Source of the DNA: Gammaproteobacteria bacterium
Lineage (GTDB): Bacteria; Pseudomonadota; Gammaproteobacteria; Coxiellales; Coxiellaceae
Assembly: GCA_023266215.1 (NCBI GenBank)
Contig: JAHFRQ010000001.1
Coordinates: forward strand, 1 to 64,000
Length of the DNA stretch: 64,000 nt
Direction: 5' to 3'
Shown here: positions 26,450 to 36,263 of the stretch, piece after piece
How the letters are laid out: the number at the start of each line of letters is the position of its first letter
How positions within the stretch are numbered: position 1 is the stretch's first letter
Made by a program: the position numbers and the translations under genes
The notes under the pieces: generated by a model
Database searches by the model: none
Told to the model about the DNA's origin: nothing
Seen by the model: only the letters and a program-made list of their open reading frames with translations

Positions 26450-27344
26450 TCATCACAGCTGTCACAACCATGAAAGCTCAAAAAATAATTCTTTGAAAAT
26501 ATTATTTTTTTCTATTTCTATTATTTTAATTTATGGCATCGTTGAAGCTATCGGCGGTTTTAAAGCACATTCTCTTGCTTTACTGGGCGATGCGGGTCAC
26601 ATGTTATCGGACTCGCTAGCATTGGGCATTGCGACTTTTGCAGTTTGGATTGCTAAAAAACCGCCATCACAAACCCATAGCTACGGCATGGGTCGCGCAG
26701 AAATTTTAGCGGCCTGGCTTTCGAGTTTTATGATGCTGATTATTTCTATTTTTATAATTATTCAAGCGATCGGCAGGATTCATTCGCCCATTAAAGTTGA
26801 TGCGATTCCTGTTATTGTTATTGCATTTTTAGGTATGCTGATTAATCTTATTGTTGCCTGGATGCTGACGCGCACTGAAAAGACGCTTAATATTCGCGCG
26901 GCTTTGCTGCATGTGTTAAGTGATTTACTGGGCTCTATTGCAGCATTAATCGCAGGGATTGTGATTTATGTGACAAAGTGGTATCCGATTGATCCTATTC
27001 TGTCTATTTTTATTGGTGTGTTAATTTCAATTGGCAGCATTCGATTATTGAGAGAATCCTTAAGAATATTAATGGAAGGCGTCCCTGCACATATTAATTT
27101 ACAAGCTGTTTTATCTGAATTAAAAAAAATAAATGGTGTAAAAGAAATTCATGATTTGCATATCTGGACTTTGTCATCTGGCAACATCGCCCTTTCAGCA
27201 CATGTGAATATTCATGAAATCAGCTGCTGGCAGGCTATTTTAAATAATTTATCTGAAAAATTAGAGCATGAATTCAATATTCACCACATTACGCTACAGC
27301 CTGAAGCAGATGTGTTTGATTGCAAACCGTGTAAGATAAAATAA
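26442..27344 (+). CDS. Cation diffusion facilitator (Zn/Co/Cd efflux)
   Basis: 300-residue CDF-family metal/proton antiporter of the inner membrane. The N-terminus is His-rich (HHSCHNHES). Metal-site motifs are GDAGHMLSD in TM2 and HVLSDLLGS in TM5. There are six predicted membrane spans and a C-terminal cytoplasmic domain with HDLHIWTLSSGNIALSAHV, typical of CzcD/ZitB-type proteins. The exact metal cannot be told. It is translationally coupled to sohB. Confidence 0.92.
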   Translation: MPNHHSCHNHESSKNNSLKILFFSISIILIYGIVEAIGGFKAHSLALLGDAGHMLSDSLALGIATFAVWIAKKPPSQTHSYGMGRAEILAAWLSSFMMLIISIFIIIQAIGRIHSPIKVDAIPVIVIAFLGMLINLIVAWMLTRTEKTLNIRAALLHVLSDLLGSIAALIAGIVIYVTKWYPIDPILSIFIGVLISIGSIRLLRESLRILMEGVPAHINLQAVLSELKKINGVKEIHDLHIWTLSSGNIALSAHVNIHEISCWQAILNNLSEKLEHEFNIHHITLQPEADVFDCKPCKIK

Positions 27345-27374
27345 TGATAAATAATGCAGATCCATGTGAATTAT

Positions 27375-28751
27375 TTAATGTGTTTTGAAAAAATCGCTTA
27401 AAATTCTGTGTAATTGTTCAATTAAATAAAATGGAATAGATATAAGCTGATACTGAACTGAATCTTGATCGGATAATTTAACATCCACATCAACTAAACT
27501 TGGCATATCAGAATTAATTCGAACCGCACAGGTTAATTTTTTTAATTTCATAAATAATTGCAATGATTTCATGCTGCCTGTTTTTCCAGATTTAACTTCA
27601 ATTGGAATAACATGATGTGCATGTTGAATAATATAATCAATTTCAGCATTCGCATTTCTTTCTTCGCGACACCAGTAAAAGAGATTGGTTTCTGCATAAA
27701 CAGGCTCAATGCATCGCAATAATTGTCCTGTTACTTGTTCTGAAATCGCACCCTGGTTAATTAAGTTGATATCAGTCACAGATTCAAATTGATTCAACCG
27801 CAAACCCAACAACGATGAAACCAATCCAACATCAATTAACCCCACTTTAAAGCGCTTATCATCAACTTCTGAAAGCAGCGGCAAACCATTTGCAGACGTG
27901 GCATGTACTTTGTAGCAAACACGAGCTTTGCATAATAAATTTAAAGCGTCTTTCAACACCACTGCTTTCACGTCAGAGTTAACATGGCTGTAAATGTATT
28001 TTTGTCCTAGTAATTTGGGTATCGCTCTTAATGTTTCTTCTAAATAAAGGGTTGATACTTTTCCGGCATATTTTGAAAAATCATCGCGATAATTAAGCAA
28101 TAAATCATTGTGCGCAAGTGCAATCTCATGAAGCGAGCTTACATCTGAAAATGCCGCGATTACACTGGGCATTCCACCAATCACTAAATATTCTCGAAAT
28201 AAAGCCATGAGTTTTGAATGCGCAAGCTGCGGCATCTCATCACCTAATTTGAATATTTTAAGGTAATCAACCAGATTTTCGCATTTTTTAGCCATTAAAA
28301 ATTCTTCAAAAGAAAATGGCTCAACCTGTAAATAAGTAATTCGACCGACCGGCATGCTGAATGAATGATCATCCAATGCAAAATCCAACAAGGAACCTGC
28401 TGCGATCACGGGAAGTGCTGGCAACAATTCGTAGAACCATCTCAGTTTGGCGATTAACTCGGGAAAAACCTGTACCTCATCCAAAAAAAGAATCGACTGA
28501 TCAATATTAATTTTAATGCTCTGTGCCAATTCAATGTCACGCAAAATAATGGCAGGCTCATTGCTTTTAAAAGCCGTCACTAATTCTGGATTTTTCTCAA
28601 AGTTAATTTCGATCAACTGTTTTTCAGCATTTTTCGCAAGATCGCGAATCAACCATGTCTTACCCACCTGGCGCGCGCCACGCATTAACAGCGGCTTGCG
28701 AAGGCGCCCCGCTAACCAGCCATGCAAATAATCAGTGGCGTAACGTTTCAT
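27375..28751 (-). CDS. AAA-family ATPase with DUF4143 domain
   Basis: 458 residues. Walker A GARQVGKTWLI (about residues 25-35), Walker B-type SILFLDEVQVFPEL (about 84-97), the sensor-like AAGSLLDFAL, and a C-terminal DUF4143 domain with the PD-(D/E)XK-like pattern NAEIDYIIQ...VIPIEVKSGKTGS. This is a widespread family of bacterial and archaeal ATPases without a settled function, often found in accessory regions. A pair of 22-bp direct repeats lies upstream (28809-28863). Confidence 0.9.
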   Translation of the reverse strand: MKRYATDYLHGWLAGRLRKPLLMRGARQVGKTWLIRDLAKNAEKQLIEINFEKNPELVTAFKSNEPAIILRDIELAQSIKINIDQSILFLDEVQVFPELIAKLRWFYELLPALPVIAAGSLLDFALDDHSFSMPVGRITYLQVEPFSFEEFLMAKKCENLVDYLKIFKLGDEMPQLAHSKLMALFREYLVIGGMPSVIAAFSDVSSLHEIALAHNDLLLNYRDDFSKYAGKVSTLYLEETLRAIPKLLGQKYIYSHVNSDVKAVVLKDALNLLCKARVCYKVHATSANGLPLLSEVDDKRFKVGLIDVGLVSSLLGLRLNQFESVTDINLINQGAISEQVTGQLLRCIEPVYAETNLFYWCREERNANAEIDYIIQHAHHVIPIEVKSGKTGSMKSLQLFMKLKKLTCAVRINSDMPSLVDVDVKLSDQDSVQYQLISIPFYLIEQLHRILSDFFKTH

Positions 28752-28808
28752 GTGATAAAACCTAACTCATTAAAAAATAAAGTATTTTTAATATAGTACT
28801 CTATGTTA

Positions 28809-28863
28809 AGACAAAAGACAAGGCTGTTTTATCCAATTTTGAGACAAAAGACAAGGCTGTTTT
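28809..28863. repeat. Two 22-bp direct repeats, AAAAGACAAGG family
   Basis: The 22-mer beginning AGACAAAAGACAAGG occurs at 28809-28830 and 28842-28863. A closely related core (AAAAGACAAGGTTC) occurs three times around the toxin-antitoxin pair at 51597-52437. They lie in the spacer between the DUF4143 gene and ubiG. Confidence 0.7.
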
Positions 28864-28975
28864 GTTCTATAAGCTTTAAGATAATATAAACATGAAATCA
28901 GCCTGGACACTTGCTAGTTGCTCCTGGATCACAGATTTAAACAAACTTGACTTCATAAAGCATGAAACATAAAGT

Positions 28976-29692
28976 ATGCGGCATATGAATCAATCGAACG
29001 TAAATCCATCCGAAATCGCTCAATTTTCTAAATTAGCAGAGGATTGGTGGAATCCATCGGGCGCAATGAAACCATTGCACGATTTAAATCCGTTACGTTT
29101 GGAATACATTAAAAAATACAGTGATTTAAATAATAAAGCAGTTTTAGATATTGGCTGCGGCGGCGGGATTTTAACAGAATCTTTAAGTCAATCTGGTGCT
29201 GTTGCGACAGGAATTGATTTAACCGAATCTTTAATTCATGCCGCAAAAAAACATGCTGAAAATAATAATTTAAAAATAGATTATCAATTAATATCAGCAG
29301 AAAGTTTTTCGGAAAACAACAAAGAAAAATTTGATGTGATTACTTGCATGGAAATGCTAGAACATGTGCCAGATCCACTGAGCATTATTAAATCCTGCGC
29401 AACATTGATTAAACCAAATGGGTTAATATTTTTTTCAACTATTAACAGAAACTTAAAATCTTTTATGTCAGCGATTGTGGGTGCAGAATATATTTTAAAT
29501 TTACTGCCTAAAAATACACATCATTATGATCAATTTATTAAGCCATCTGAATTAACAGCCTGGTGCGAATCAGAAAATCTAATTTTAAAAAACATTCAGG
29601 GTTTATCCTATAATATTTTGACCCAACAATTTAAATTAAGTAATTCAGTTGATGTGAATTATTTAATGTGTTTTGCACGAGAATCAAAATGA
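28976..29692 (+). CDS. ubiG: Ubiquinone biosynthesis O-methyltransferase
   Basis: SAM-dependent methyltransferase performing both O-methylations of ubiquinone synthesis. The N-terminal FSKLAEDWWNPSGAMKPLHDLNPLRLEYI is the UbiG hallmark; SAM motif I is VLDIGCGGGILTE, followed by EMLEHVPDP. 238 residues. ATG codons 1 and 4 are both possible starts. Its stop overlaps the next gene's ATG (ATGA), an ubiG-phosphatase pair also seen in Pseudomonas and relatives. Confidence 0.95.
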   Translation: MRHMNQSNVNPSEIAQFSKLAEDWWNPSGAMKPLHDLNPLRLEYIKKYSDLNNKAVLDIGCGGGILTESLSQSGAVATGIDLTESLIHAAKKHAENNNLKIDYQLISAESFSENNKEKFDVITCMEMLEHVPDPLSIIKSCATLIKPNGLIFFSTINRNLKSFMSAIVGAEYILNLLPKNTHHYDQFIKPSELTAWCESENLILKNIQGLSYNILTQQFKLSNSVDVNYLMCFARESK

Positions 29693-30342
29693 AATTCAAA
29701 GGCATTTTTTTTGATTTAGACGGTACGCTGCTGGATACCGCACCTGATTTTTTTGCTTGTTTAAATGCAATGCTGCAAGAAAACAATAAACCGCCCATGC
29801 AATATGATTTGTTTAAACAAAATGTCTATGGCAATAGCGATACGATGGTGGCGTACGCTTTTGATATGAAAAAATCACATCCTGATTTTGAAAAAATAAG
29901 ATTAGAATTTATTGAGCGATATAAAAAAAACTGCACCAAACACACTGATTATTTCCCCGGCATGGATTTAATTTTAAATAAGTGCGATGAGAACAAAATC
30001 CCGTGGGGAATTATTACCAATAAGCCCACTGATTTAACTCTGTTGGTATTGAATCATTTTGATTTGCCCAAGCGTGCAGCCATTATTATTTGTGGCGATA
30101 CTTTAAAATACAATAAACCCCATCCTGCGCAATTATTATATGCATGTGAAAAAACCAATGTGAATCCAAATCAAGCAGTTTATATTGGTGATTTAAAAAC
30201 AGATGTAATTGCTGCAAAAGCCGCTTTTATGCAATCCGTTATTATGGCTTTTGGTTATCAAGCGCCCCATGCAAAAATAGCTGATTGGAATGCAGATTTT
30301 GTGGCGCAAGATTCTCTTGAGCTTGAAAAATTTTTGTTTTAA
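29689..30342 (+). CDS. HAD-family phosphatase (Gph/MupP type)
   Basis: 217-residue haloacid-dehalogenase phosphatase. Motif I FFDLDGTLLDTAPDF carries the nucleophile Asp, motif II is ITNKPTD, motif III KPHPAQLL and motif IV YIGDLKTD. In relatives the gene after ubiG is phosphoglycolate phosphatase or the N-acetylmuramate-6-phosphate phosphatase MupP; the sequence alone does not decide. I start at ATG 29689, coupled to the ubiG stop. It converges on pepN with a 4-bp overlap. Confidence 0.9.
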   Translation: MKFKGIFFDLDGTLLDTAPDFFACLNAMLQENNKPPMQYDLFKQNVYGNSDTMVAYAFDMKKSHPDFEKIRLEFIERYKKNCTKHTDYFPGMDLILNKCDENKIPWGIITNKPTDLTLLVLNHFDLPKRAAIIICGDTLKYNKPHPAQLLYACEKTNVNPNQAVYIGDLKTDVIAAKAAFMQSVIMAFGYQAPHAKIADWNADFVAQDSLELEKFLF

Positions 30343-32945
30343 ACAAGGCTCTTTGTCACAATCTCAACCAAGTTGCTCGACAGTGTCTTAATGTCAGATA
30401 ATATTTTCAACTGTTTTTTCATCAATGTGCCGCGCGCGGAATCCATTTGCCTCCAGCGCGTTAATGGCTGAATCACACGCGCTGCAACTTGTGGGTTTTG
30501 TTGATCCAATTTTTCCACTTGTTCACGCAAAAATACATAGCTCATCCCGCTAGCGTCATTGAATCTGACTGTATTATCACCAAAAGTGACTAATAAAGCA
30601 TAAACATTATTGGGGTTTTTAATATCAAATGCAGGATGATTTAATAAATTTTTCACATCATCTAATGTCGTCAAAATAGTTGAGCTGGCTTGTAGCGTCA
30701 ACCATTTATTAATAACCAACGGCTCGTTTTGAAAGCTTTCATAAAAATAATCTAAAGCAGAATTACGCAAACCCACAGGATGATCATTAAGCGCAACTAA
30801 ACCACCTAATTTATCTGTCATATTATTCGCGTCGGCAACTTGGCGAAAAGCTAAATCAAAATAACGTTCTTTTTCTGTTTTTAATAAATAATACAAACTT
30901 TGATTTTTTAATCTTCTGTGACCCGTTGACGTCATGTCAAAAACATAGGGTCCTACTAATTTATTTTTCTCAACTGCAGCGAGCCACAATTTCTCTAATG
31001 CACTAGCAAGTGATCGTTCAACAAAGTTTTTAGCTTCAAAAACAAATTCTAAATCAACTTGATTAATATGCGTTAATAAATAGCTTAAAGACGGCAACAC
31101 TAATAATCTCGATAAAAAATAAAGATCGGTCGATGGATCTAATAATAATTTTTCAAAGCTATTAATTAATAATGTGGGTAAATTTGGTTTTTGACCCTCG
31201 GCTAACAATATTGCAATAGCGCCAATGGTATTAACGGCTAATCGCTGCCCTGCTTCAAAGCGACAAAATGCGTCTGTATCATACTGAAATAACAAAGCCA
31301 ATTCCGCATCTGTATAATCATATTTTAATGTGACAGGTGCTGAAAAATGACGCAACAAAGAGGGAATGGGTTTTTCAGTAATATTATTTAAAATAAATTT
31401 TTCTTCGGATTTATTGATATCTAGAATAGTTGTTTTTAAAATTGCTACACCAGATGAATTAATCAATCCTACTGCCAAAGGCATTTCAAAGGGTTTTTTG
31501 TGTAATTGATTGGGCGTTGGCGCGCAGGTTTGTTTCACCGCAATTTCATAGGTTTTTTTATTGGCATCATAATTAGTTTTAATGTGCAAAACCGGCGTGC
31601 CTGCTTGGTCGTACCACAATTTAAATTGCGATAAATCTTTACCTGATGCTTTTTCCATCGCATGAACAAAATCTTCTGTCGTAACCGCCATTCCGTCATT
31701 GTCAGAAAAATAAATATCCATGCCCTTTCGAAAAATTTCAGGCGTGATTAATGTTCGAATCATACGAATTACTTCAGAGCCTTTATAATAAACCGTCGAC
31801 GTATAAAAATTATCGATTTTCATGTAGCTGTCGGGACGAATCGGATGCGCCATCGGTCCTGCGTCTTCTGGAAATTGCTGATTGCGAATGGTATTCACTG
31901 TGTCAATTCGCGCAACGCCACATGACGTCATGTCTTCTGTAAATAATTGTTCGCGAAAAACCGTTAGACCTTCTTTTAAAGTCAATTGAAACCAGTCGCG
32001 ACACGTAATTCTATTACCAGACCAGTTGTGAAAATATTCATGACCAATGACAGATTCAATATGCATATAATCTTGATCAGTTGCCGTTTCTGGTTTTGCT
32101 AAAATATATTTGGTATTGAAAATATTTAAGCCTTTGTTTTCCATCGCACCCATATTAAAATCAGAAACAGCGACAATCATATATTGATCTAAATCATATT
32201 CGCGACCAAAAGTATCTTCATCCCATTTCATCGCGTGAATTAAGGCTTGCATGGCAAATTGTGCTTGATCCACAAAGCCTTTTTCAACATAGACAAATAA
32301 TTTTACGGTGCGCTTTTTCATGGTGATAAATTTTTCTTCTATCACATCAAAGTCACCGGCTACAAGCGCAAATAAATAACAGGGTTTTTTCGAAGGATCC
32401 TCCCATTTTACCCAATGCCTATTTTGATCTAATATCTTTTTCTCAATTAAATTTCCATTAGATAATAAAATGGGAAATTTTGTTTTATCAGCGGAGATAG
32501 AAACTGTAAAATACGCCATTACATCGGGGCGATCTAAATAGTAAGTAATTCTGCGAAAGCCTTCGGATTCACATTGTGTGCACATATTGGTGCGTGATTG
32601 ATAAAGACCCATTAATTGCGTATTTTTTTTAGGAAAAATTTTCACGCGGGTTTCTAATAAAAATTGGTTATCTGGCGCATTAAAAATAATTAATTCTTTT
32701 TCTGTTTTTTTATATTCGCCTTTTGATAATAATTTTCCATTAAGTAAAACAGATTCTAGTATTAAATTTTCGCCCATTAATACTAAATCATTTGTTTCAG
32801 TATTTTTGGTTATATTTAAAATGGATTTCACAATGGTGTAATCATCAACAATATCAAAATGCAAATCAACTTTTTGAATTGAAAAGGCGGATGGAAGATA
32901 ATTTTTAAGGTAAGTTGTTTCAAGATGAGTGTGAATTTCTTGCAT
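30339..32945 (-). CDS. pepN: Aminopeptidase N
   Basis: M1-family zinc metallopeptidase removing N-terminal residues. The exopeptidase motif GAMENKG (about residues 265-271) and the zinc motif HEYFHNW (about 302-308) with the downstream Glu in LKEGLTVFRE are intact. 868 residues, matching PepN of proteobacteria. Its start overlaps the nhaA end by 26 bp. Confidence 0.97.
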   Translation of the reverse strand: MQEIHTHLETTYLKNYLPSAFSIQKVDLHFDIVDDYTIVKSILNITKNTETNDLVLMGENLILESVLLNGKLLSKGEYKKTEKELIIFNAPDNQFLLETRVKIFPKKNTQLMGLYQSRTNMCTQCESEGFRRITYYLDRPDVMAYFTVSISADKTKFPILLSNGNLIEKKILDQNRHWVKWEDPSKKPCYLFALVAGDFDVIEEKFITMKKRTVKLFVYVEKGFVDQAQFAMQALIHAMKWDEDTFGREYDLDQYMIVAVSDFNMGAMENKGLNIFNTKYILAKPETATDQDYMHIESVIGHEYFHNWSGNRITCRDWFQLTLKEGLTVFREQLFTEDMTSCGVARIDTVNTIRNQQFPEDAGPMAHPIRPDSYMKIDNFYTSTVYYKGSEVIRMIRTLITPEIFRKGMDIYFSDNDGMAVTTEDFVHAMEKASGKDLSQFKLWYDQAGTPVLHIKTNYDANKKTYEIAVKQTCAPTPNQLHKKPFEMPLAVGLINSSGVAILKTTILDINKSEEKFILNNITEKPIPSLLRHFSAPVTLKYDYTDAELALLFQYDTDAFCRFEAGQRLAVNTIGAIAILLAEGQKPNLPTLLINSFEKLLLDPSTDLYFLSRLLVLPSLSYLLTHINQVDLEFVFEAKNFVERSLASALEKLWLAAVEKNKLVGPYVFDMTSTGHRRLKNQSLYYLLKTEKERYFDLAFRQVADANNMTDKLGGLVALNDHPVGLRNSALDYFYESFQNEPLVINKWLTLQASSTILTTLDDVKNLLNHPAFDIKNPNNVYALLVTFGDNTVRFNDASGMSYVFLREQVEKLDQQNPQVAARVIQPLTRWRQMDSARGTLMKKQLKILSDIKTLSSNLVEIVTKSLV

Positions 32946-34131
32946 AAGGCGCTCCGAGATTTTTTGTTTTAAGATGAATTAAATTTAACACAAAATAGCC
33001 TAAAACACCTGAAATAACGGATCCTATAATAACACCCAATCGAATGACAGCTGCGTATTCGCCATTAAATGCGAGGCCCCCGATAAATAAACTCATCGTA
33101 AATCCAACCCCCGCTATTAAGCTCATGCCATATAAATTAAGTGGCGTAATACCTTTGGGTAATGGCGCAACGCCACACATGACGCTCAACATTGTCGCGC
33201 CCCAAATACCTATTTGTTTTCCTAAAAATAATCCCAGCGCAATGCCCACAGGAATAGCGGTTAAAAAATGATGTATCGTAACACCGGCAAACGAAACACC
33301 GGCATTCGCAAACGCAAATAGCGGCAAAATGCCATAAGCAACCCAGGGGTGCAATCTTTTTTCCAACGTGCGAAGTGGCGAGTAATGATTAGGCCCTGAT
33401 TCCTTGAGTGGAATAATCAATGCAATAATAATACCAGCTAACGTTGCATGCACGCCTGATTTTAAAACACAAATCCACAGTAAAGTTCCGACAAATAAAT
33501 AGGGACTCAAATTACTGACTTTAAAACGATTAAATAAAATTAAAATAATAATTAAGAGTGATGCAATCAGCAGCATCGTCAGTGAAATTTTAGCGGTATA
33601 ATAAACAGCGATTACCAATATTGCGCCGATATCATCAAATATCGCAAGTGCCGTTAAAAATATCTTTAAGCTCGCCGGAATTCTGGAGCCCAACAAAGAT
33701 AAAATGCCCAGTGAAAAAGCAATATCAGTTGGTGTAGGAATCGCCCAGCCCTTTATTAAATTAGCATCTTGATAATTAAAAAATAGGTAGATAAGCGCGG
33801 GAACTAACATGCCACCCATTGCTGCAATCGCTGGCAACATTGTTTTTGGAACCGTATTCAATTCGCCTTCTAGCATTTCACGCTTAATTTCAAGACCGAC
33901 AAGCATAAAGAAAATCGTCATAAAGCCGTCATTGATCCAATGAAGCAATGGTTTGCTTAAACTAATCTTATCAATAGAAACACTGATGATTATTTTGAAA
34001 AAATGCGTGTAGCTTGCTGACAGCGAAGAATTATCAATCGCCATAGCAAAAACAGCGGCTGCAAATAAAATAATGCCCGCGCTGGTTTCAAGTTTGATAA
34101 AGTCTCGAACAAATTTAAAAGGTGATGCCAA
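32920..34131 (-). CDS. nhaA: Na+/H+ antiporter NhaA
   Basis: Inner-membrane antiporter with about 12 membrane spans and 403 residues. The conserved Asp pair of the ion-binding site is in AIFDDIGAILVIAVYY, and TPTDIAFSLGIL, FFMLVGLEIKREML and GLFLGKQIGIWG are typical NhaA motifs. It exports sodium and helps pH homeostasis. Confidence 0.96.
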   Translation of the reverse strand: MASPFKFVRDFIKLETSAGIILFAAAVFAMAIDNSSLSASYTHFFKIIISVSIDKISLSKPLLHWINDGFMTIFFMLVGLEIKREMLEGELNTVPKTMLPAIAAMGGMLVPALIYLFFNYQDANLIKGWAIPTPTDIAFSLGILSLLGSRIPASLKIFLTALAIFDDIGAILVIAVYYTAKISLTMLLIASLLIIILILFNRFKVSNLSPYLFVGTLLWICVLKSGVHATLAGIIIALIIPLKESGPNHYSPLRTLEKRLHPWVAYGILPLFAFANAGVSFAGVTIHHFLTAIPVGIALGLFLGKQIGIWGATMLSVMCGVAPLPKGITPLNLYGMSLIAGVGFTMSLFIGGLAFNGEYAAVIRLGVIIGSVISGVLGYFVLNLIHLKTKNLGAPYARNSHSS

Positions 34132-34193
34132 TGGAAAATCTCTTCTGAATTAAAATAACGCGAGCAAGGTGCCCGCGCTATTGCCTTTAAATA

Positions 34194-34484
34194 TTACTTA
34201 CAGCAACCATCTGACTTAGAGCAGCAGCTCTTTGCGCAACAGTTATAAACTAAAGCTGTAAAAAAGGCGAAAAGAAAGAAATCGACAAAGCCCCAGAGTA
34301 ATCCCCATAAGCCGCCAACGTAAGTTGGTGCTAAGCCCATGTAGATGTTGCTCATTAAAGCCAATACAGGCAGGCCAAAGGCACAACATTTTCCCAACCA
34401 AGCCAAGATCATCCAACCTAAGCCTGAGATTAAACCCCATGAAAAGCCAAAACTCACGGGTCGAAGTTTTCCACACATTGACAT
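34194..34484 (-). CDS. Small membrane protein (holin-like family)
   Basis: 96 residues from the ATG at 34484 (MSMCGKLRP), which has AAGGAG six bases upstream; the frame is open 19 codons further. It has two to three hydrophobic segments with Gly/Trp motifs (SWGLISGLGWMILAWLG, YVGGLWGLLWGFVDFFLFAFFTALVYNC) and a Cys-rich tail (CCAKSCCSKSDGCC). It resembles small bacterial membrane proteins annotated as phage-holin-like, but there is no phage context; the Cys-rich tail may bind metal. Function unknown. Confidence 0.75.
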   Translation of the reverse strand: MSMCGKLRPVSFGFSWGLISGLGWMILAWLGKCCAFGLPVLALMSNIYMGLAPTYVGGLWGLLWGFVDFFLFAFFTALVYNCCAKSCCSKSDGCCK

Positions 34485-34618
34485 GACGCTCTCCTTTGCA
34501 TTGATTATGTTTCGAAACAAACGGTTACGAAACTCCTTCATTATACCTACTTGTGTTTTATAAACAAACCCAGTAGGATAGCGGCTCGTTTCACTGACTA
34601 AATAAGGTAAAAGTCCCT

Positions 34619-34843
34619 ATGCCAAGTGTTGATATTCAAGAAACAGGCTCTTTTGACGTTGCTTTACGCCGTTTTAAGCGTTCATGCGAAAAGGCAGGCA
34701 TTCCAACGAAGCTTCGCCAAATGGAATACTACGAAAAACCAACGAGCAAACGCAAGCGCAAGCATGCTGCTGCCGTTAAGCGTTATGCTAAAAAGCTTCA
34801 AAAAGAAGATGAAGCGATGCAAAGGGAACGTGTTCGTCACTAA
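34619..34843 (+). CDS. rpsU: 30S ribosomal protein S21
   Basis: Small-subunit ribosomal protein S21, 74 residues. It carries the [17 protein letters not shown] core and a highly basic C-terminus ([17 protein letters not shown]). It is the first gene of the macromolecular synthesis block rpsU-yqeY-dnaG-rpoD, interrupted here after yqeY. Confidence 0.97.
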   Translation: MPSVDIQETGSFDVALRRFKRSCEKAGIPTKLRQMEYYEKPTSKRKRKHAAAVKRYAKKLQKEDEAMQRERVRH

Positions 34844-34879
34844 GAATTAGCTACTGGCACAAAATGAACCGCGCGTGAA

Positions 34880-34895
34880 GCCTTGTAATCAAGGC
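34880..34895 (+). terminator. Hairpin between rpsU and yqeY
   Basis: GCCTTG-TAAT-CAAGGC stem-loop, with TTTTTTT about 13 bases further on. It may attenuate transcription between rpsU and the downstream genes. The 14-mer CCTTGTAATCAAGG is also the core of the DUF559-element repeats (5477-5490). Confidence 0.45.
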
Positions 34896-34926
34896 GTAAC
34901 AAGCGGATTTTTTTAAGGAAATCACA

Positions 34927-35373
34927 ATGTCAGCTCTAAAGCTCCAAATTCAAGAAGACATGAAAAGCGCCATGCGCGCCAAAGAAGTGGCGCGCCTTGG
35001 TACCATTCGTATGCTGCTTGCGGCTATCAAACAACGTGAAGTCGACGAACGCATTGAGCTCACTGACAGCGACGTTCTTCAAATTATTAACAAAATGATC
35101 AAGCAACGTCGTGAATCAGCGACCCAATTTCGCGCCGGCAATCGACCCGAGCTAGCCGAAAAAGAGGAATCTGAAATCGCTCAACTTGAACAATACCTAC
35201 CGCAACAGCTTTCTCAAGCTGAGATTGATCAAATCGTTCAAAATACTATCATTGAAATAAAAGCATCTAGCATAAAAGATATGGGCGCCTTAATGAACGC
35301 CCTTCGTCCCAAACTCCAAGGCAAAGCCGACATGGCGGTTGTGAGTCAAGCTGTTAAAGCTAAATTGAGCTGA
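34927..35373 (+). CDS. yqeY: GatB/YqeY domain protein
   Basis: 148-residue YqeY protein, homologous to the tRNA-binding tail domain of GatB, in its usual place between rpsU and dnaG. Family features: ALKLQIQEDMKSAMRAKEVARLGTIRMLLAAIKQREVDER and EKEESEIAQLEQYLPQQLS, ending GKADMAVVSQAVKAKLS. The last 55 bp or so of coding sequence are repeated 1.8 kb downstream, on the far side of an AbiE module. The role of YqeY is not settled. Confidence 0.94.
   Translation: MSALKLQIQEDMKSAMRAKEVARLGTIRMLLAAIKQREVDERIELTDSDVLQIINKMIKQRRESATQFRAGNRPELAEKEESEIAQLEQYLPQQLSQAEIDQIVQNTIIEIKASSIKDMGALMNALRPKLQGKADMAVVSQAVKAKLS
35308..35362 (+). repeat. yqeY 3'-end direct repeat (left copy)
   Basis: 55 bp identical to 37107-37161 (offset 1799), with imperfect similarity continuing through the stop codon. 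This copy belongs to the intact yqeY gene. Confidence 0.95.
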
Positions 35374-35456
35374 AAAAAATCAATATAATTAAGAATTTTA
35401 TCTCGTTTTTAATTCTTTTGGTTGCAAAAGGTAACTATTAATGTTATTTTTTGAAA

Positions 35457-36263
35457 ATGAAAGAAAATATTACTTCGCTCAGTCAGTATATAGATTCTCT
35501 GCAATCAAAAGGTATTTATTGGTTTTTGCGTCAAGATGCAATGCGTTTTCTTAACTTGTCCGGCGCTGCTTTTAAGATGACAGCACACCGGCTAATGAAA
35601 AAAAGGAGGCTGCAGCGTATTCGAGGTGAGTTTTATGCATTAGTGCCACTTGAATACCGAGCAACAGGTTCTCTTCCTGCAACTTGGTTCATCAACGCGC
35701 TGATGGAACATCTTCATCAGCGCTATTATGTTGGCTTATTAAGTGCTGCTGCATTGCATGGAGCAGCACATCAACAACCAATGATATTTCAAGTAATCAC
35801 CGATAAACGCACACGCATGATTACCGCGGGGGGCGTTCGCATTCAATTTCTTTACAAGAAATCGATTTCAAAATATTTTTCACAGGAAATAAAAACAGAA
35901 ACCGGTGTGATGTGTGTTGCCACGCCTGAAGTGACCGCGTTTGATTTGGTTCGTTACATGGATGAATCCGGTCAAGTAAATCATGTTGCAACAGTGCTTT
36001 GTGAGCTGGCAGAGAAATTAAATAGTACGCTGCTAGCAAAATTAGTAGAGCAAGATGATGTGGAAATAAGTATTGCACAACGCTTGGGTTATTTATTAGA
36101 TGCGCTTGCATTACCTGTTGATTTAACATCGCTAGAAAATGTTTTAAAAAATAAAAAACCGATTAAAAGATGGCTGGTTACAAAAGGTCAGCGTATTATT
36201 ATTTCGCAAAATAAAACATGGCGTATTTTAATAAACGAAATCGTGGAGCCTGATGAATTATGA
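35457..36263 (+). CDS. AbiEi-like antitoxin (pair 2)
   Basis: About 268-residue antitoxin/regulator of an AbiE type IV system. The N-terminal winged-helix (FLRQDAMRFLNLSGAAFKMTAHRLMKKRRLQRI) is followed by GEFYALVPLEYRATGSLPATWFINALM and YYVGLLSAAALHGAAHQQPMIFQV, the conserved AbiEi core. ATG 35457 is preferred to the TTG two codons earlier. Its stop overlaps the toxin start (ATGA). It is clearly related to the protein encoded at 45377-46180. Confidence 0.88.
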   Translation: MKENITSLSQYIDSLQSKGIYWFLRQDAMRFLNLSGAAFKMTAHRLMKKRRLQRIRGEFYALVPLEYRATGSLPATWFINALMEHLHQRYYVGLLSAAALHGAAHQQPMIFQVITDKRTRMITAGGVRIQFLYKKSISKYFSQEIKTETGVMCVATPEVTAFDLVRYMDESGQVNHVATVLCELAEKLNSTLLAKLVEQDDVEISIAQRLGYLLDALALPVDLTSLENVLKNKKPIKRWLVTKGQRIIISQNKTWRILINEIVEPDEL

